A stretch of DNA of 64,000 bases from assembly GCA_037044905.1 (NCBI GenBank), contig JBAOKB010000124.1, positions 1 to 64,000 of the forward strand, written 5' to 3'. Source of the stretch: Hortaea werneckii (lineage: Eukaryota; Ascomycota; Dothideomycetes; Mycosphaerellales; Teratosphaeriaceae). Each line of letters begins with the position of its first letter. Position 1 is the stretch's first letter. Of this stretch, positions 52,799 to 64,000 are shown one piece after another. The position numbers and the translations under genes are program-made. The notes beneath the pieces are model-generated. The model did no database searches and was not told where the DNA came from. It saw only the letters and a program-made list of their open reading frames with translations.

Positions 52799-55511
52799 AT
52801 GGACCCCCTCTCCATCACAGCAAGTATCATTGCAATCTTAGGGGCTTCGACAGCCACCGGGAAAACGCTCAGCAAGCTCACCGCGCTTCGGCATGCCCCT
52901 GGAGACCTTCAACAACTTTTTAATGAGCGTGAAGCTTCACGTGCGTTGCTAGTGGTAATCCAGTCCACTTTGCACAGAATCCAGGAAACAGCGGTGTACA
53001 GGGATAACCGTGAAACACTTGAGCAACTGCTGATACGCTTTCGCGATGAAATTGGCAGTTTAGATGCACTGCTGGAATATCAACTAGCCCAGCCAGAAGC
53101 CAACTCCAATGGCCTTCCCGAGGTCAGGAAACTTCAATGGATGAAAGCTGGTCCCAAAATCCGAGATATAAAGCAGAGGATCCGTGATGCCCGTAGCGGT
53201 CTTAAGAGTGCTTTCGACGCCTTGAATCTTCAACAAAGGTGAGCGTCTATGTTGAATGACGATGGAAAGTAATTTATTGAAGTATTGCTGACTATGGATA
53301 GCGTTGATGCGTATCAAACAGCTCTGCAAATACAGAATGTAGTGTTCCAGAGCCGGGAAGATTCACAGAATCGACATGCTGCGTTGATTAAAGAGTTCAT
53401 GGCGCAGCGCACAGAAACACGCAGAGCGACTGACAGACTTCAGCACAGCACCGCTGAGGTAGGCCGCGAGCTCGCTCAAATCGGCATGAGACGACATGAA
53501 GAATTGCTTTCACTCCTGGGCGACCTACAGCTCAGACAGCACGGCGGTCCTACCCGAGTCAATACTTATGACGCAGCTCCGCTCGGTGATTCTATGGGTA
53601 CGCAGGCAGACAACGGCCCGACACCAGATGTCATGGCACCTTCAGCTGTCAAAATCACAGCCACCATGTCTACAAACAAATGTCCGCCTATATGCAAATG
53701 CTGCTGCCATGTACGGACTTATTTTGCGACACCCCGATATCTGCAGCGCTTCCTTGGACATTTGATGCTGGACTACACATCGCTCTTGCACCCTAAAGCC
53801 TGCAACTATCCCCCGTGTAAGAAGAGACCTGGGAAATCTCAATTCACATATGTGTTTCCGACTTGGTTTGCTTCGAGGACGTTGATTGTAAATGGGACAA
53901 GTGGTGGCCTTACTGGTATTGGCGCCTCATGGACTCTTCGCATACCTCTCATCCTTCCATCCAGTGATACGTTTTGGGGCATTATCGAAAACGATGACTT
54001 GTCGTCGCTTAGATACCATATCTTACGGAACCTCTCGAACCTGAACGTCGTTGACGAGGATGGATACAGTCCTTTGCTTGTACGTCACTTTTCGTCTTTG
54101 ATTGCAGAATTCAAAGCTTGACCTAGGGACATGTATTCCTTGACTGGTGACCAGATGCCTCTGCTGACCGTACGTTCAGTTGGCGGCAAAATGTGGATCG
54201 TCGAAAGCAAAGAACCTGCTTGAAGGGTTAGGGGCCGACTCAGGAGGACAGGCCCGGGATGGACATACAATTTCTCGAACCTTAGTGGCGAAGTGGATTA
54301 ACAATCAAGAGAGTCTCCCGCAAGATCCGACAGAGCTTTTCGAGGAGCTAGGGTTTACAGATCTGCACGTCGCGGTCGCGCTCCCTTTTTACAATGGCCG
54401 GCTTTCAGCCAAGCTTCTTGAGACCAATTTTGTATCAGTCAACAGTACTGATACGGCCGGGTGGACGCCTTTGCATTGGGCTGCTTTAAGCGGCGATATT
54501 GCTTCAGTCAAGTTGCTGTTGGAATGGAAGGCAAACGTGGACGCTGTCAGCAAGAATGGGACCACACCTCTACATCTCGCCTGTGAAGGTGGTTCTTGTG
54601 AATGCGTACAACTTCTTATTGAGGAAGGCGCAGGTGTCCGAGTGGTAGACGCCTATGAGCAAACGGTACTTTTTCGCCTTTCCAATGAGTGTGCGAGCTT
54701 TGTGGGCCAGTCTACCCGCTCTGGAGTTCAACTCGAGCAAAGGAATGTTGACGGCGACACGGCACTGATTGCTTCCATTAACGGTAAAGGGAGTCCTGCT
54801 GTAACTGCAGCTCTTTGTGGAATGGGAGCCGACATCGATTCCAGGAATAAATTCGGACAAAATGCCATCAGCATAGCAACATCCAAAAATAACGCAGGAG
54901 GTCTTAAAATCTTGTTGCAACACTTAAAGGGACGCTCTGAAGTGGCTACCACTTACGACTCAGACGACTCAGAAGATGTTACGCATGCTTCCTCTTCGAA
55001 CGGTGACGAAACAGCTTTTTACGACGTCAACCGGGGCGAATCTTCGCACAGCATGCCGCTCCCTCGGCTGTCGCGTCTTCGCCACTGGGCACCAGACAAA
55101 GTTGGGTTCAATCCACTTCATTATGCAGCATTATTTGGCGGTACACGAGTGATGAAGGTACTTGCTGGAGCGGAGCTCCGTGGCCTCAATCCTTTGCAAC
55201 AGGGCGAACAAGATGTCACACCGGACGATTGCTTCTACAGATATCGCGATAAGTACTTTGCCGACGTTCGAGCTTCTCTCGAGGAAGAAGAGCCAGCTTG
55301 GCGGACTCTTATGGACTCTGCGCGCCGGCAGAATGGTCTCTTAATTGATTGTGAAGATGATGAGAGCTTGAGTCATTCTTATGACTCAAACAGGAACGAC
55401 AAAGATCACGTCGTTCATTGGATCGCTGGCGAAAGGGGGGGAAGCTTGGATGAAGGCGGCGAAGAGTGTCAGGATGAAGAAATCTTCCAGGATGCTGTGC
55501 AAGAGTTGTGA
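52799..55511 (+). CDS. ankyrin-repeat protein with fungal STAND-type N-terminal domain (849 aa)
   Basis: Three exons: 52799-53238, 53302-54079 and 54180-55511. Introns of 63 and 100 nt keep frame (NLQQR-SVDAYQ and [14 protein letters not shown]). The N-terminal 147 residues begin [20 protein letters not shown], the hallmark of the N-terminal effector-like domain of fungal STAND/NLR proteins. A coiled region follows. A Cys-rich block ([15 protein letters not shown], then CNYPPCKK, about 280-335) leads into a [12 protein letters not shown] segment. Ankyrin repeats fill about 395-720, clearest at [20 protein letters not shown] and [20 protein letters not shown]. No NACHT or NB-ARC P-loop is present. 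By analogy it may be a sensor or adaptor in non-self recognition, which is inference. Confidence 0.82.
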
Positions 55512-55887
55512 CGTCTCTCAGGCCCGAGCAACTTTTCCAGTCTGTCACAAGTTAGCAATGGGGACAGACCCTTGAATCTGGGGTTTAGGGGTGGGATTGA
55601 TATTGCAATGTACGCAAAGTGGTCATGCGAGGTTGATGAGCAGGTCGTTTGAGTAGCAGAGACCGCTGGACTATCTCATGAAAGTGTCGAAAGTGAGCAC
55701 TTTCGGGGGTATTTTTCTCCATGCGGATCACTGAAGGGAAATGTACATATAGGTACTCAGTATGTAGTCTCCCCAGCCTTGCTTGCGAGATGAGGTGTCG
55801 TCGTCGGCGATGAGCGTCCTATCGCCGGTCCCTTCCAAGCCGAATTGACGCGCTACGTCACGACTCGACGCGTCTTGTCGCGATCCA
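55512..55887. other. intergenic, 376 bp
   Basis: Between two plus-strand genes; UNG promoter. Nothing else recognised. Confidence 0.5.
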
Positions 55888-57018
55888 ATGGCTTCCATCC
55901 TCATTGGTCCTAACAGATCTACCTTGCATCATCAACTTTCTACGGTCACTAGGGAACACTTTCGAACATTGCATCAAACCCGTACAATGTCTCTCAAACG
56001 CAAAGCCACTGATCTCGCCGCCGACGCCGCCAAGAAGCCCAAAGCGAACAGTGCCATTACATCCTTCTTCTCTCAACCAAAGCCCAATCCTCCGACCTCG
56101 TCGACCAATCCGGCTGTACCACACACCAATGGAGACGCGGCACCCGGCGCGGAGGCGACACAGCCCGTCAAGTTCGACAAGGATGCATGGGTGGCCAAGT
56201 TGACTCCCGAACAAAAGGAGCTTCTGAAGCTGGAGATTGAGACACTCCACGAGAGTTGGCTTGGTGCACTGAAGGAGGAGGTCGTGAGCAAAGAGTTTCT
56301 TGATCTAAAGAGATTCTTGAAACGAGAACTCGAGACAGGCAAGAAGGTCTTCCCTCCTTCAGACGACATCTACTCCTGGTATGATTGTCCATGAGACAAC
56401 GCTTTCCTTTGAGTCTTGTGCCGGTGGCTAACAGATGTCATATTCAGGTCCCGCCACACCCCGCTTCACAACGTCAAGGCTGTAATAGTAGGCCAAGATC
56501 CATACCACAATCTCAACCAGGCCCATGGTCTTTGCTTCTCCGTGCGACCGCCCACCCCAGCACCACCCAGTTTGAAGAACATGTACACTGCGTTGAAGAA
56601 GGACTATCCCGACTTCAAAGCGCCGCCAAAGAACGGCGGTCTCCTCACTCCATGGGCTGATCGAGGCGTCCTCATGCTCAACGCCTGCCTGACCGTCCGC
56701 GCCCACGAAGCCAACAGCCACAGCAACAAGGGCTGGGAGGGCTTCACACAGAAAGTCATCGACATAGTGGCGAAGAAACGCACACGTGGGGTCGTGTTCC
56801 TCGCATGGGGCAACCCGGCCCAGAAACGCTGTACCCGCATCAACGGGCAGAAGCATCTAGTGCTCAAGTCGGTGCATCCGAGTCCCTTGTCCGCTTCCAG
56901 GGGTTTCTTTGACTGCGGTCATTTCAAGAAGGCCAATGAGTGGCTCAAGCAGCGGTATGGTGAGGAAGGCATGATTGACTGGAATCTGGACGTGTCGCCT
57001 GAGGATGCAGGTGTGTAA
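55888..57018 (+). CDS. UNG1: uracil-DNA glycosylase
   Basis: Two exons, 55888-56378 and 56448-57018, with a 69-nt GTATGA...CAG intron (DIYSW-SRHTPLHN). The product is 353 aa from the first ATG. A second in-frame ATG at 55987 gives 320 aa. The catalytic motif GQDPYHN (water-activating Asp) and HPSPLSASRGF (minor-groove and leucine loop) are intact, as is LLTPWADRGVLMLNACLTVR. The enzyme removes uracil from DNA to start base-excision repair. The long form begins with an Arg-rich, acid-poor segment, a candidate mitochondrial presequence. The short form starts MSLKRKATD, nuclear-like. NSAITSFF (54-61) resembles a PCNA-binding PIP box with Asn for Gln. Assignment is firm. Confidence 0.95.
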
Positions 57019-57384
57019 GATTACAGCACGACGAATCGCGAATCGGCCGCTTCATCTCTGGTGTAGGGGTCAAGATGATGTACGATATTCAAATTGAAAG
57101 TGTCAGTGGAGCATAATTGGAGTTGACTAACAGCTTAGAATGGTGGTCTCTATGAGCGTCACTGGATAAGGCACAGCTCGCTGACTAAAATATTGCTGCT
57201 TGCATTCCAGACCATACTCGTGTGCTACCTCACTGGGCCCGAACTTTTCCAATCAGCTCACATTCTGCTTGTTTGGGACCATCTGAATGGAACGTATAAC
57301 GCGTTCAAGCAGAGATCAGCACGCGTGCCAAGTCGAAAAGCCTCCGCTACTCCCCTTTCATTGCTCGTTACCGACAAATCCACT
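57019..57384. other. intergenic, 366 bp
   Basis: Between UNG and the secreted Thr/Ser-rich gene. The latter's frame stays open upstream to 57193 but its first plausible start is 57385. Nothing else recognised. Confidence 0.5.
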
Positions 57385-60300
57385 ATGTGGTTGCTTATAC
57401 CAACCCTGCATTTTGTCGCTTTCGCAATCGCACAGTCCTATTATCCTGAATCTTCTAATTTCTCTTCCAATAGCTGTCTGCGTCGCAGCGTTCTAGTGTA
57501 TACTTCGGATTCGGAGACGTACGTTGTTACGGACGTTGGGAGTGCGGACTTTCGTGCCACTCAGACGTATTGTCCCAACGCTACGGTTTCGATTTCGACG
57601 GTGTATGGAGTCAATCAGACTATAACCACAGCACTTCCTGCATCGACAATTACGATTTTCCAAGCGCCGACGTCTCTTGCGCCAGTCGAAACACCATCTG
57701 CTCCTGCATCAACACCTGTTGTCGTTGCCAGCTCCGGATTCGAAGATGGCACTGGAAGTGACTACAACACATCCAGTTCGGACCCTGGAGCAACGGCGGC
57801 GATCGTGCAAAATGGACCATTCCAACCCAACAGCGGGACGAGCTACCTGTAGGCAGATCTAGACTCGATCATCCTGGGTGGCCTGATGCTGATGATGGCA
57901 GACTTATCACCTTTGAAGAATCCAACCCCTCAAAAGTGCGGCGACAGGCGACGAGCAAACTTACGTATAACGTAACGCAAGTATTTGCAGCAACGGCGGG
58001 CAATTTGTACACTTTTGCTGCATACGCCGCCGAATCACAGAGCGATGATGTTGAACCACAATGCTCTTTGACGATTTGTGCTGAAGACAGCTGTAGTAAT
58101 GCGCAGCCTCTATCAACGACATATTCGCAGATCTCTTACCAATACACTGCGTCTTCAACAAATGCAAATGCAATAGCAACTTTCATCGTGCAATGCTCTC
58201 GCGCAGCGTACGTGGCACTTGACGATATCTTAATCAGCTCAACCTCAGCTAGCCCACCTTCGGCGCAGAATAGTGTGTCCACCGTTTTTGTCACTCGGAC
58301 GTTGACAACACAGCAAAGCCAACCTGTCCAGGAGCTTCACACGACCACTCTGCAAATCACAACTGTTCTTGACGGGAGTACTGTAGTTTATACTACTACG
58401 GTTCCGCGGGAAAGCTATGAGTCTGCTCCGATTCAGACTACCACGTTGGTCACTACTGTTCTGAGTGGGAGCATATTGACCCTTACCACAACGGTCCCGA
58501 CAACCTTGTACCAAACACGCTCGCTACAAAATGACCGAACTACTCAAACAGTCAGCGTCATTGCCACACAGACAACATATGCTTCAAGCATAGCGACTGT
58601 TACGGAAACGTTGTCTCCCACTGGTCTTTACACCACGACTATATCAGAAGTATCTACGACAACTAGTAAGTTTAAGCGCTCAAGCAGCCTGATCTGTCTA
58701 ATCTTAGCGCTATAGCCACGGTTACCCGCACTCTTGATCATCACAACTCCCTGAACAACTCAGAATCTTACGTGAGGGAGACACCAACAGCTACTACTAC
58801 GCTCATCTCAACAGGGCTTCTGCCTCAGCTCACGCTGACCACAACTCTACTATTGACCACAACACAATCCGGCCCAATGCTCCCTGCTTCGACCTACTAT
58901 CCAGCCCTGTCGGCATCGACAACTACAATTCCAGTATCTCAACCGCCGGTGACGGAGACGTATTCGCTTTCAGCCGCTGTTACAACGCTCGAAGCAACAA
59001 ATGGGAGTTGCATCGCTCCCGGAGCGAACGGAGTGCAGACTTCTGTGGTATTCTCCACCATATTTCTGCCAAGTAATGCTTCTCAGCCTCAGGCGACGGG
59101 AAGCCTACCTTTCACACCTCCTGTAGTCCAAACTTCGATTGTGTATTCAACGATCTTTGTGACGAGAAACGACTCCGAGCCTAGACCGACTGAAGACGTG
59201 TCTTCTTGTGCTTTACCGGAAACTGCGTTTGTGACCCTCACTCAGCAGCCGACCACGCTTACAAGTTACATTTCGATCACCATAGAACCCAGCTCTGCAT
59301 GCCCGACCTTGATAGCTAACGCATCGACCGAGACCTTGCGCGCAACGGAAACGCTTACCGCACAGCCTCAGACTTTTACCACACAGGGCCAGAATCTTAC
59401 CCGGACTGTTACTTTCACTGCGCCCCCTGAGACTTATACAGAGACTTTGCCAGCTGAGACGCGTACATTGACTCTTCCGCCGGAGACGACGAGTATTCTA
59501 GGTCCGACAGTGACGGCTACGTATACCCCAGTAAGATCTTCGTGGCTTCTGAAGTTCCAAGCTTTTTAAGATCGGCAATGCTGACCTGATCCAGTCAAGC
59601 AGCGTAGCGTCGAGCTCTGTACGCCCTTCGATAACGGACGACGTGTCTCTGGCACTAGCTTCGCCTACAGCTATCATTGGCGACTTGAGTGGCTCATCTG
59701 TAGACTACGATGATGTGGTGTCTTCCGAAGTACATGGAATCCCATCGTTTGTCGATTGCATATCCAGCTCACTGAACTTCCTAGATCGAATTGCCCTTCC
59801 AAGTCTGGCTCTATAGCCAGTCGAGCGCCAACGTGAGGGTCAGCACGAACGGCGTAAGTGGCCTTCTTTCTCGTTTACATGGAAATTTGTAGCGCTACTA
59901 AACGCACCCTTCTTTTAACAGGTCGTCGGGTTCACGGCACTTAACAACGAGTTCGACAACATCGACCTGCCATACTTCGGCTTCTCAAACTGCTCCGACA
60001 TACCTTCGGACGATGGTTCAGAATCCGACACTTGTTTCACGGACACCGCTGCATTGCCTCTCTGGGCTGATCTATACATATACAACGGGTAGGCGCCCTG
60101 ACCTGACATACCGCCCTGCCCTTCTCTCGTTCCGACCATCGCATGCTAAGAAAATAATCGTGATTATAGGACTCAGCAAGGAATCTACTACGAAATCACC
60201 GGCACGGCCCCCAACCGTCAACTCACTTTTGAGTTCTACGAAAGTCTCTATTCGGATCCAAGCCAATCGTACCATTTCCTCGTCCACTTCCTCGAGGCCA

Positions 60301-60701
60301 GTCCCAATTACGTTACCTTCCAATAGTGAGTCTTCCCTGCCTTTCCGGACCAAATGTTGCAGAAACATCCACATAATTTGCGGCATGGTTTGACGAACGA
60401 TCGCGTATAACAGTCTCAACATATCTGACTGGGGATGTACTGCCACTATCGGCGTCGAAAGTCTCTCTGGTAAGTAAACAGAGATCATCTCCCAGGACTT
60501 TTGCGCAAATGTCTCCAGTACTAAAGAAGTTGCGCAGGTAACAGCAGGTATAGCCAATATAGCTACCTCCAAGGGGTGATCTACCCGGGCCTTCAAATCA
60601 CTTTCGACACGAACTCCGGTTCTAATTCGTATACTGTGGATGCTCCAGGGGACAGCTCGGGAGCGGTGCCCGCTTGTCCGAGTGCACTTGGAACTATTTA
60701 A
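57385..60701 (+). CDS. secreted Thr/Ser-rich mucin-like protein with distinct C-terminal module (929 aa, nine exons)
   Basis: Exons: 57385-57848, 57902-58665, 58716-59530, 59595-59729, 59785-59853, 59922-60088, 60170-60325, 60414-60469 and 60538-60701. All introns are GT-AG, 50-88 nt, and keep frame. MWLLIPTLHFVAFAIAQ is a signal peptide. Residues about 105-285 resemble a carbohydrate-binding-like beta domain (SGFEDGTG to VALDDILISS). A long stalk follows, rich in Thr, Ser and Pro with repeats of the TTTVLSGS and TETLTAQPQT kind, a likely O-mannosylation target. The C-terminal 230 residues form a different, probably beta-rich, module (STNGVVGFTALNNEF, PNRQLTFEFYESLYSDPSQS, YSYLQGVIYPGLQITFDTN). 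No GPI tail is evident. It may be a surface adhesin or extracellular matrix protein. The exon 4/5 junction is the least certain. Confidence 0.72.
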
Positions 60702-60998
60702 AACGATGGCGAATCGAGAGACGTAGGCTGAGGAATTGGAGAATGGAGAGTGGTCAAGATGTATTAGAAGCTTTGCCAGCTTGATTTTCAGACGCTGGGA
60801 TCCCTCTTGGATTCAAGTTCACTGCCTAAACAGAAGTAACACATAATTTTAAGACATCATAAAAGTCGTCGGAGAGTCATTCTCATTCATTGCAAAGTCC
60901 AAGTGCCGGCCCATATCCCGCCGCACTCATATGCCATTCGTACTCCAAAACACCACGCTGATACCCGATACCTTCCACAGAACAGCCAAGAGAAAAGC
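60702..60998. other. convergent intergenic region, 297 bp
   Basis: Between the stops of two convergent genes. No terminator or repeat recognised. Confidence 0.5.
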
Positions 60999-63401
60999 TC
61001 AATCAACAACCTTCAACATCCTGTAAGCGGGATGGCTAATCGCCTTGCGGACCGTAGCGATAGGATCCTGCTTGGCCCTCACCTTCGCCACAACCACCTC
61101 ACCATCCTCATTCTCCACCTCTGTAACCTCATCCTCCGGATCCTCAAACTGTCCATTGTCGAGGAACATCTTCATCTGACCCTGACTGTAACCACTAACG
61201 AGCGCCGTGCCTTCCTCAGCAGCAGTGACAGGCTTCGGTGCCGTCTCGTTTCCATCAGAACTCTCCTCGTACCCTGCACGGCCGCCTGCCAGGTTCCAGA
61301 AGATCAGCTTCGGCATAGCGTACCCGGCCTCCTCGAACTTCTTCTTGATGCGATCGTACGAAGTGTTCCAGTCCCTTGGTTTCTCTGCTTGGGGATAAAA
61401 CATTTCAGCGCCCCGCGCAGCATCGAATTGCATATCGGAGAAGACGAAGACTTGCTTGACCATGTCTTCCTGCTTGAGCTTGTTCTCGATTGCCATAGGC
61501 AGGATCAACTCCTCAAAGACACTGACGAAGTCCGTGTTCATGCTCCAGCTACTTCTTTGAATGTAGTCCACCTTCTCCTTGAACGAGCGCCGATCGTCCG
61601 GTCCACCGACACGCACAACTTGCGGCTCGGCTGAGAAAGTGATGAAAGCACCTCCGAATGGTGGCTTGGTGGTCTCTGCGAGGAGAAGGGACAAGCCGAT
61701 AGAGGAGTCCATGGGACAAGAGCCGTCAGGGAATCTAGGGTAGGTCATGGATCCAGATACATCGCAGACTGCAATCGCCGACTCCAGCGAGCCAGAGTCT
61801 TTAATGCGCTGCACAAGCGTCTGCCATTGCCCGTCAAGACTCTTCAGTCGTATCTGGTAAAGTTTCTGTTCGACCTTCGCGCTGGCTCCCTTGGTCGAAG
61901 CATTTCCCGCAAAAGCCCGGCCGGTGACACTTGCGACGAGAGTACTTGGTAGCAAAGTGGCGCCTGAGATTCGGGCTTTGCCTTCAGCGACACTCTCAAT
62001 GTAGGCGTCGAAGTGGTCGGTGTCTTTCTTAGCAAAGAGATTGGTGTATTGCTTCATTGCCAGACTGGGGACTCTCTCATACTTGATCGAACCAAAGTCT
62101 TCGGCAGTGATAGGCTGCTCAACAATCTCCAGGTATTTGCGTAGTGGCGACAACACCTTGAGCTGGTACTGTTGGCGAGCCATCTTCAAGTCTGCTTCGC
62201 GGTCGGTCGATGCGATGACGTCCGGAAAGAGGAGCTCGGAAATTGTGCTTGTGATAAAGGTATGCTGATCGTGCATCCCTTTCAACGAGGGCGCCCATTT
62301 GCCACAAAGAGTAATGCGCTTCATTTGGGCCTTGTCGTCAGTGTTCAGACGGGCAAGATCAAGCTTGAGCTGATCGGCGAACAGGCGGGCGACCGTCATG
62401 TGGAAGGCCCTGTAAAACGAGTCGTGCACAATCTTATTCACGACTCTTTCGTAACGACCGGCGATGGTCGCCTTCTTCTTGCCTTCTGTCCAGTCGCGCT
62501 GATGTGATTTGTTTTGTGGCCGCATGACATTTAGGACACTTCGAGGGTCGCCGTCGACCTTCAGCTGGTCATTGGCAGCAAGAGCCAGCATGTTGAGCAG
62601 GTCTTTCCAGTAGCCGTGTGCAACTCCGTACTTAACGTCGAATTCAGACAGAGAGGCGTCATCTTCAATTTCGATCTTCTTGTTCTTTGATTCGCCTTCA
62701 GACTTGTCATCAACCATCTCGAAGTCACTGGATACCTCATCATCCTCCTCGGTTGACTTGACGTCGCCCACCATAGGCTCTACTTCTCCTTCCCCCGCCA
62801 CGCTTTCGTTGGCATTCTCTGCTGGCGTAGGGGCTTTCTTTTGGATCAGGGGCCGGACCAGCCATGGCAAATTGACGAGTAGAGTGAGTGGATGGTTCTC
62901 AGCCAGCCACCCCATTGCCCTATAGAAGCTGTTCCGCGAAGCTTTGCCAATGTGAATAGAGCGAGCGTTCCAGATGATCCTCAAAGTTGCATCGGGATCT
63001 TCCGCCCAGGCCTCCTCAAGGACAGTGCGGAGTCGACGGCCAGAGATGACGTCCTCGAGTTCAAAAAATGCATCAACGATGGCGGAACCGGATTCACGAT
63101 ACGCCACATCATCATTCTCTGTGCGCATCTTGCCATCGTGCTGATCGAATGAGGGCACGGCTTTGTCCACAAGACTGTCCATGAAAGCAGACTTGTCTTG
63201 CGTTGCCGTATCGACAGGTACACTGTCGGTCGAACCAGGAAGTCCGATATCGCCAGAGACCTCCGTCGGGACATTGGCATCTGGACGCTGTAGGGTTGAC
63301 CTGAGGAAATTCTGGAAGTCGTCCTTCGATAGATGAAGCTCCGGCATAGCAGGGAGAAGGACCGGGAAAGAAGTATTGAGCGTGGTGTTTGGCCCCGCCA
63401 T
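60999..63401 (-). CDS. DUF2828 / vWA-domain protein (TROVE-like, 800 aa)
   Basis: Single exon from the ATG at 63401. The frame extends 11 codons upstream but its first codon there is not ATG. The N-terminal half is helical (WNARSIHIGKASRNSFYRAM and GWLAENHPLTLLVNLPWLVR), with an acidic linker of about 50 residues (EEDDEVSSDFEMVDDKSEGE). The C-terminal half is a von Willebrand A fold with the metal-binding motif DVSGSMTYP near residue 540, GAFITFSAEPQVV, and VFSDMQFDAARGAEMF. This pairing is that of DUF2828 proteins of fungi, plants and giant viruses, related in shape to the Ro60/TROVE family. Function is unknown; RNA-binding is a hypothesis from that resemblance. Confidence 0.9.
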   Translation of the reverse strand: MAGPNTTLNTSFPVLLPAMPELHLSKDDFQNFLRSTLQRPDANVPTEVSGDIGLPGSTDSVPVDTATQDKSAFMDSLVDKAVPSFDQHDGKMRTENDDVAYRESGSAIVDAFFELEDVISGRRLRTVLEEAWAEDPDATLRIIWNARSIHIGKASRNSFYRAMGWLAENHPLTLLVNLPWLVRPLIQKKAPTPAENANESVAGEGEVEPMVGDVKSTEEDDEVSSDFEMVDDKSEGESKNKKIEIEDDASLSEFDVKYGVAHGYWKDLLNMLALAANDQLKVDGDPRSVLNVMRPQNKSHQRDWTEGKKKATIAGRYERVVNKIVHDSFYRAFHMTVARLFADQLKLDLARLNTDDKAQMKRITLCGKWAPSLKGMHDQHTFITSTISELLFPDVIASTDREADLKMARQQYQLKVLSPLRKYLEIVEQPITAEDFGSIKYERVPSLAMKQYTNLFAKKDTDHFDAYIESVAEGKARISGATLLPSTLVASVTGRAFAGNASTKGASAKVEQKLYQIRLKSLDGQWQTLVQRIKDSGSLESAIAVCDVSGSMTYPRFPDGSCPMDSSIGLSLLLAETTKPPFGGAFITFSAEPQVVRVGGPDDRRSFKEKVDYIQRSSWSMNTDFVSVFEELILPMAIENKLKQEDMVKQVFVFSDMQFDAARGAEMFYPQAEKPRDWNTSYDRIKKKFEEAGYAMPKLIFWNLAGGRAGYEESSDGNETAPKPVTAAEEGTALVSGYSQGQMKMFLDNGQFEDPEDEVTEVENEDGEVVVAKVRAKQDPIATVRKAISHPAYRMLKVVD

Positions 63402-64000
63402 ATTGGGGGACTGAGTGGCCAGTCGAAGCGTCAAGCCTTGTAAGGGGCCGTCAGAGGCGCAATTTCCTGGAGTCGTGAGGGAGGGTCAATCACGACCAGT
63501 TTGAAGAAAGTGACCAAGGTATCCTATCAACGAAAGCTGGTTTTTGAATTCTGTGGGATCAGTTTAGAATTATGAACAAGCAAAAGGCCAAACCTTTGAA
63601 TACATTGCATGAGAAACTCAGCCTGACTCTCTGAATGACTCAAACGCAGGCAGCAGAGCCGGTTACTTGCTTTGGACACCGAGAGGGATGCGGTCAAACG
63701 CATTCACCTCACATGTGATGGAAGCACCACATAAGAGATGACGTATCGCAGCAGTGCATATGTAAACGCTCCAAACTGCTTTCTTGCAGCTTTGCCACGA
63801 CATGTTTTGTCGTCTGCAGGAGGTAATGCCGGGAGTAAGCGGGTAACCGTGTCTCTTGCACGAGACCTAGACACCGAGGACATGGTATGAACGTATTACA
63901 GCGGGAAGCCTTCGGACGCCAGTTCCTTTGGATATATGTAGTTCCAATAGTGCTGCGAGTTTCCGGTGAGGTGTTGTTTCCTAATTCTACCCAGGTAGTA
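63402..64000. other. upstream region of the DUF2828 gene to the window edge
   Basis: 599 bp with no coding frame of note. It holds the promoter of the minus-strand gene starting at 63401. Nothing else recognised. Confidence 0.5.

Overview
The window reads as a chromosome segment of a filamentous ascomycete, most likely a dothideomycete. Genes have short 50-100 nt introns with GTANGT-type donors, CTAAC/CTGAC-like branch sites and YAG acceptors. Genes lie on both strands about 1-3 kb apart. Typical ascomycete families occur: Pmt4, Yos9, Nop12, Jjj1, RNase T2, DHA1 and ACS transporters, and a fungal vanadium haloperoxidase. No phage, CRISPR, transposase, tRNA or rRNA was recognised. The taxonomic placement is inferred from gene content only.

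Left third (1-22 kb): the 3' end of TRM5; a repetitive basic/proline-rich orphan protein; a Tpo1-like MFS transporter (three exons); a small orphan on the minus strand; an atypical protein kinase; the ERAD lectin YOS9 (two exons, KEEL tail); a four-exon vanadium chloroperoxidase; a very long C40 plus (GA)38 tract; the O-mannosyltransferase PMT4; and the rRNA-processing factor NOP12.

Middle third (22-46 kb): an Sds3/Dep1-like Rpd3L subunit with a His-rich tail; a polyQ/polyP orphan; a C2H2 protein whose frame is interrupted by one TGA; eIF3d diverging from a serine-rich orphan; an alpha/beta hydrolase with an altered oxyanion motif; a 20-bp minisatellite; a Cys-rich CYSTM-like microprotein; TRS23 (TRAPP) diverging from a tandem-domain UBE2Z-like E2; then a gene-poor 2.2 kb and JJJ1, convergent with an ACS-family MFS transporter.

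Right third (46-64 kb): another gene-poor stretch; a small membrane protein; phosphatidylserine synthase; RNase T2, for which I reconstruct a further exon encoding a hydrophobic, possibly GPI-directing tail; an ankyrin protein with a STAND-like N-terminus but no NTPase domain; uracil-DNA glycosylase with two candidate starts; a nine-exon secreted Thr/Ser-rich protein; and a DUF2828/vWA protein.

The genes form no evident metabolic cluster. Themes that recur are the secretory pathway and cell surface (YOS9, PMT4, TRS23, PSS, RNase T2, the mucin-like protein) and RNA/ribosome biology (TRM5, NOP12, eIF3d, JJJ1). All exon structures were built by hand from splice signals, frame continuity and family resemblance. 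Nothing was run against a database.
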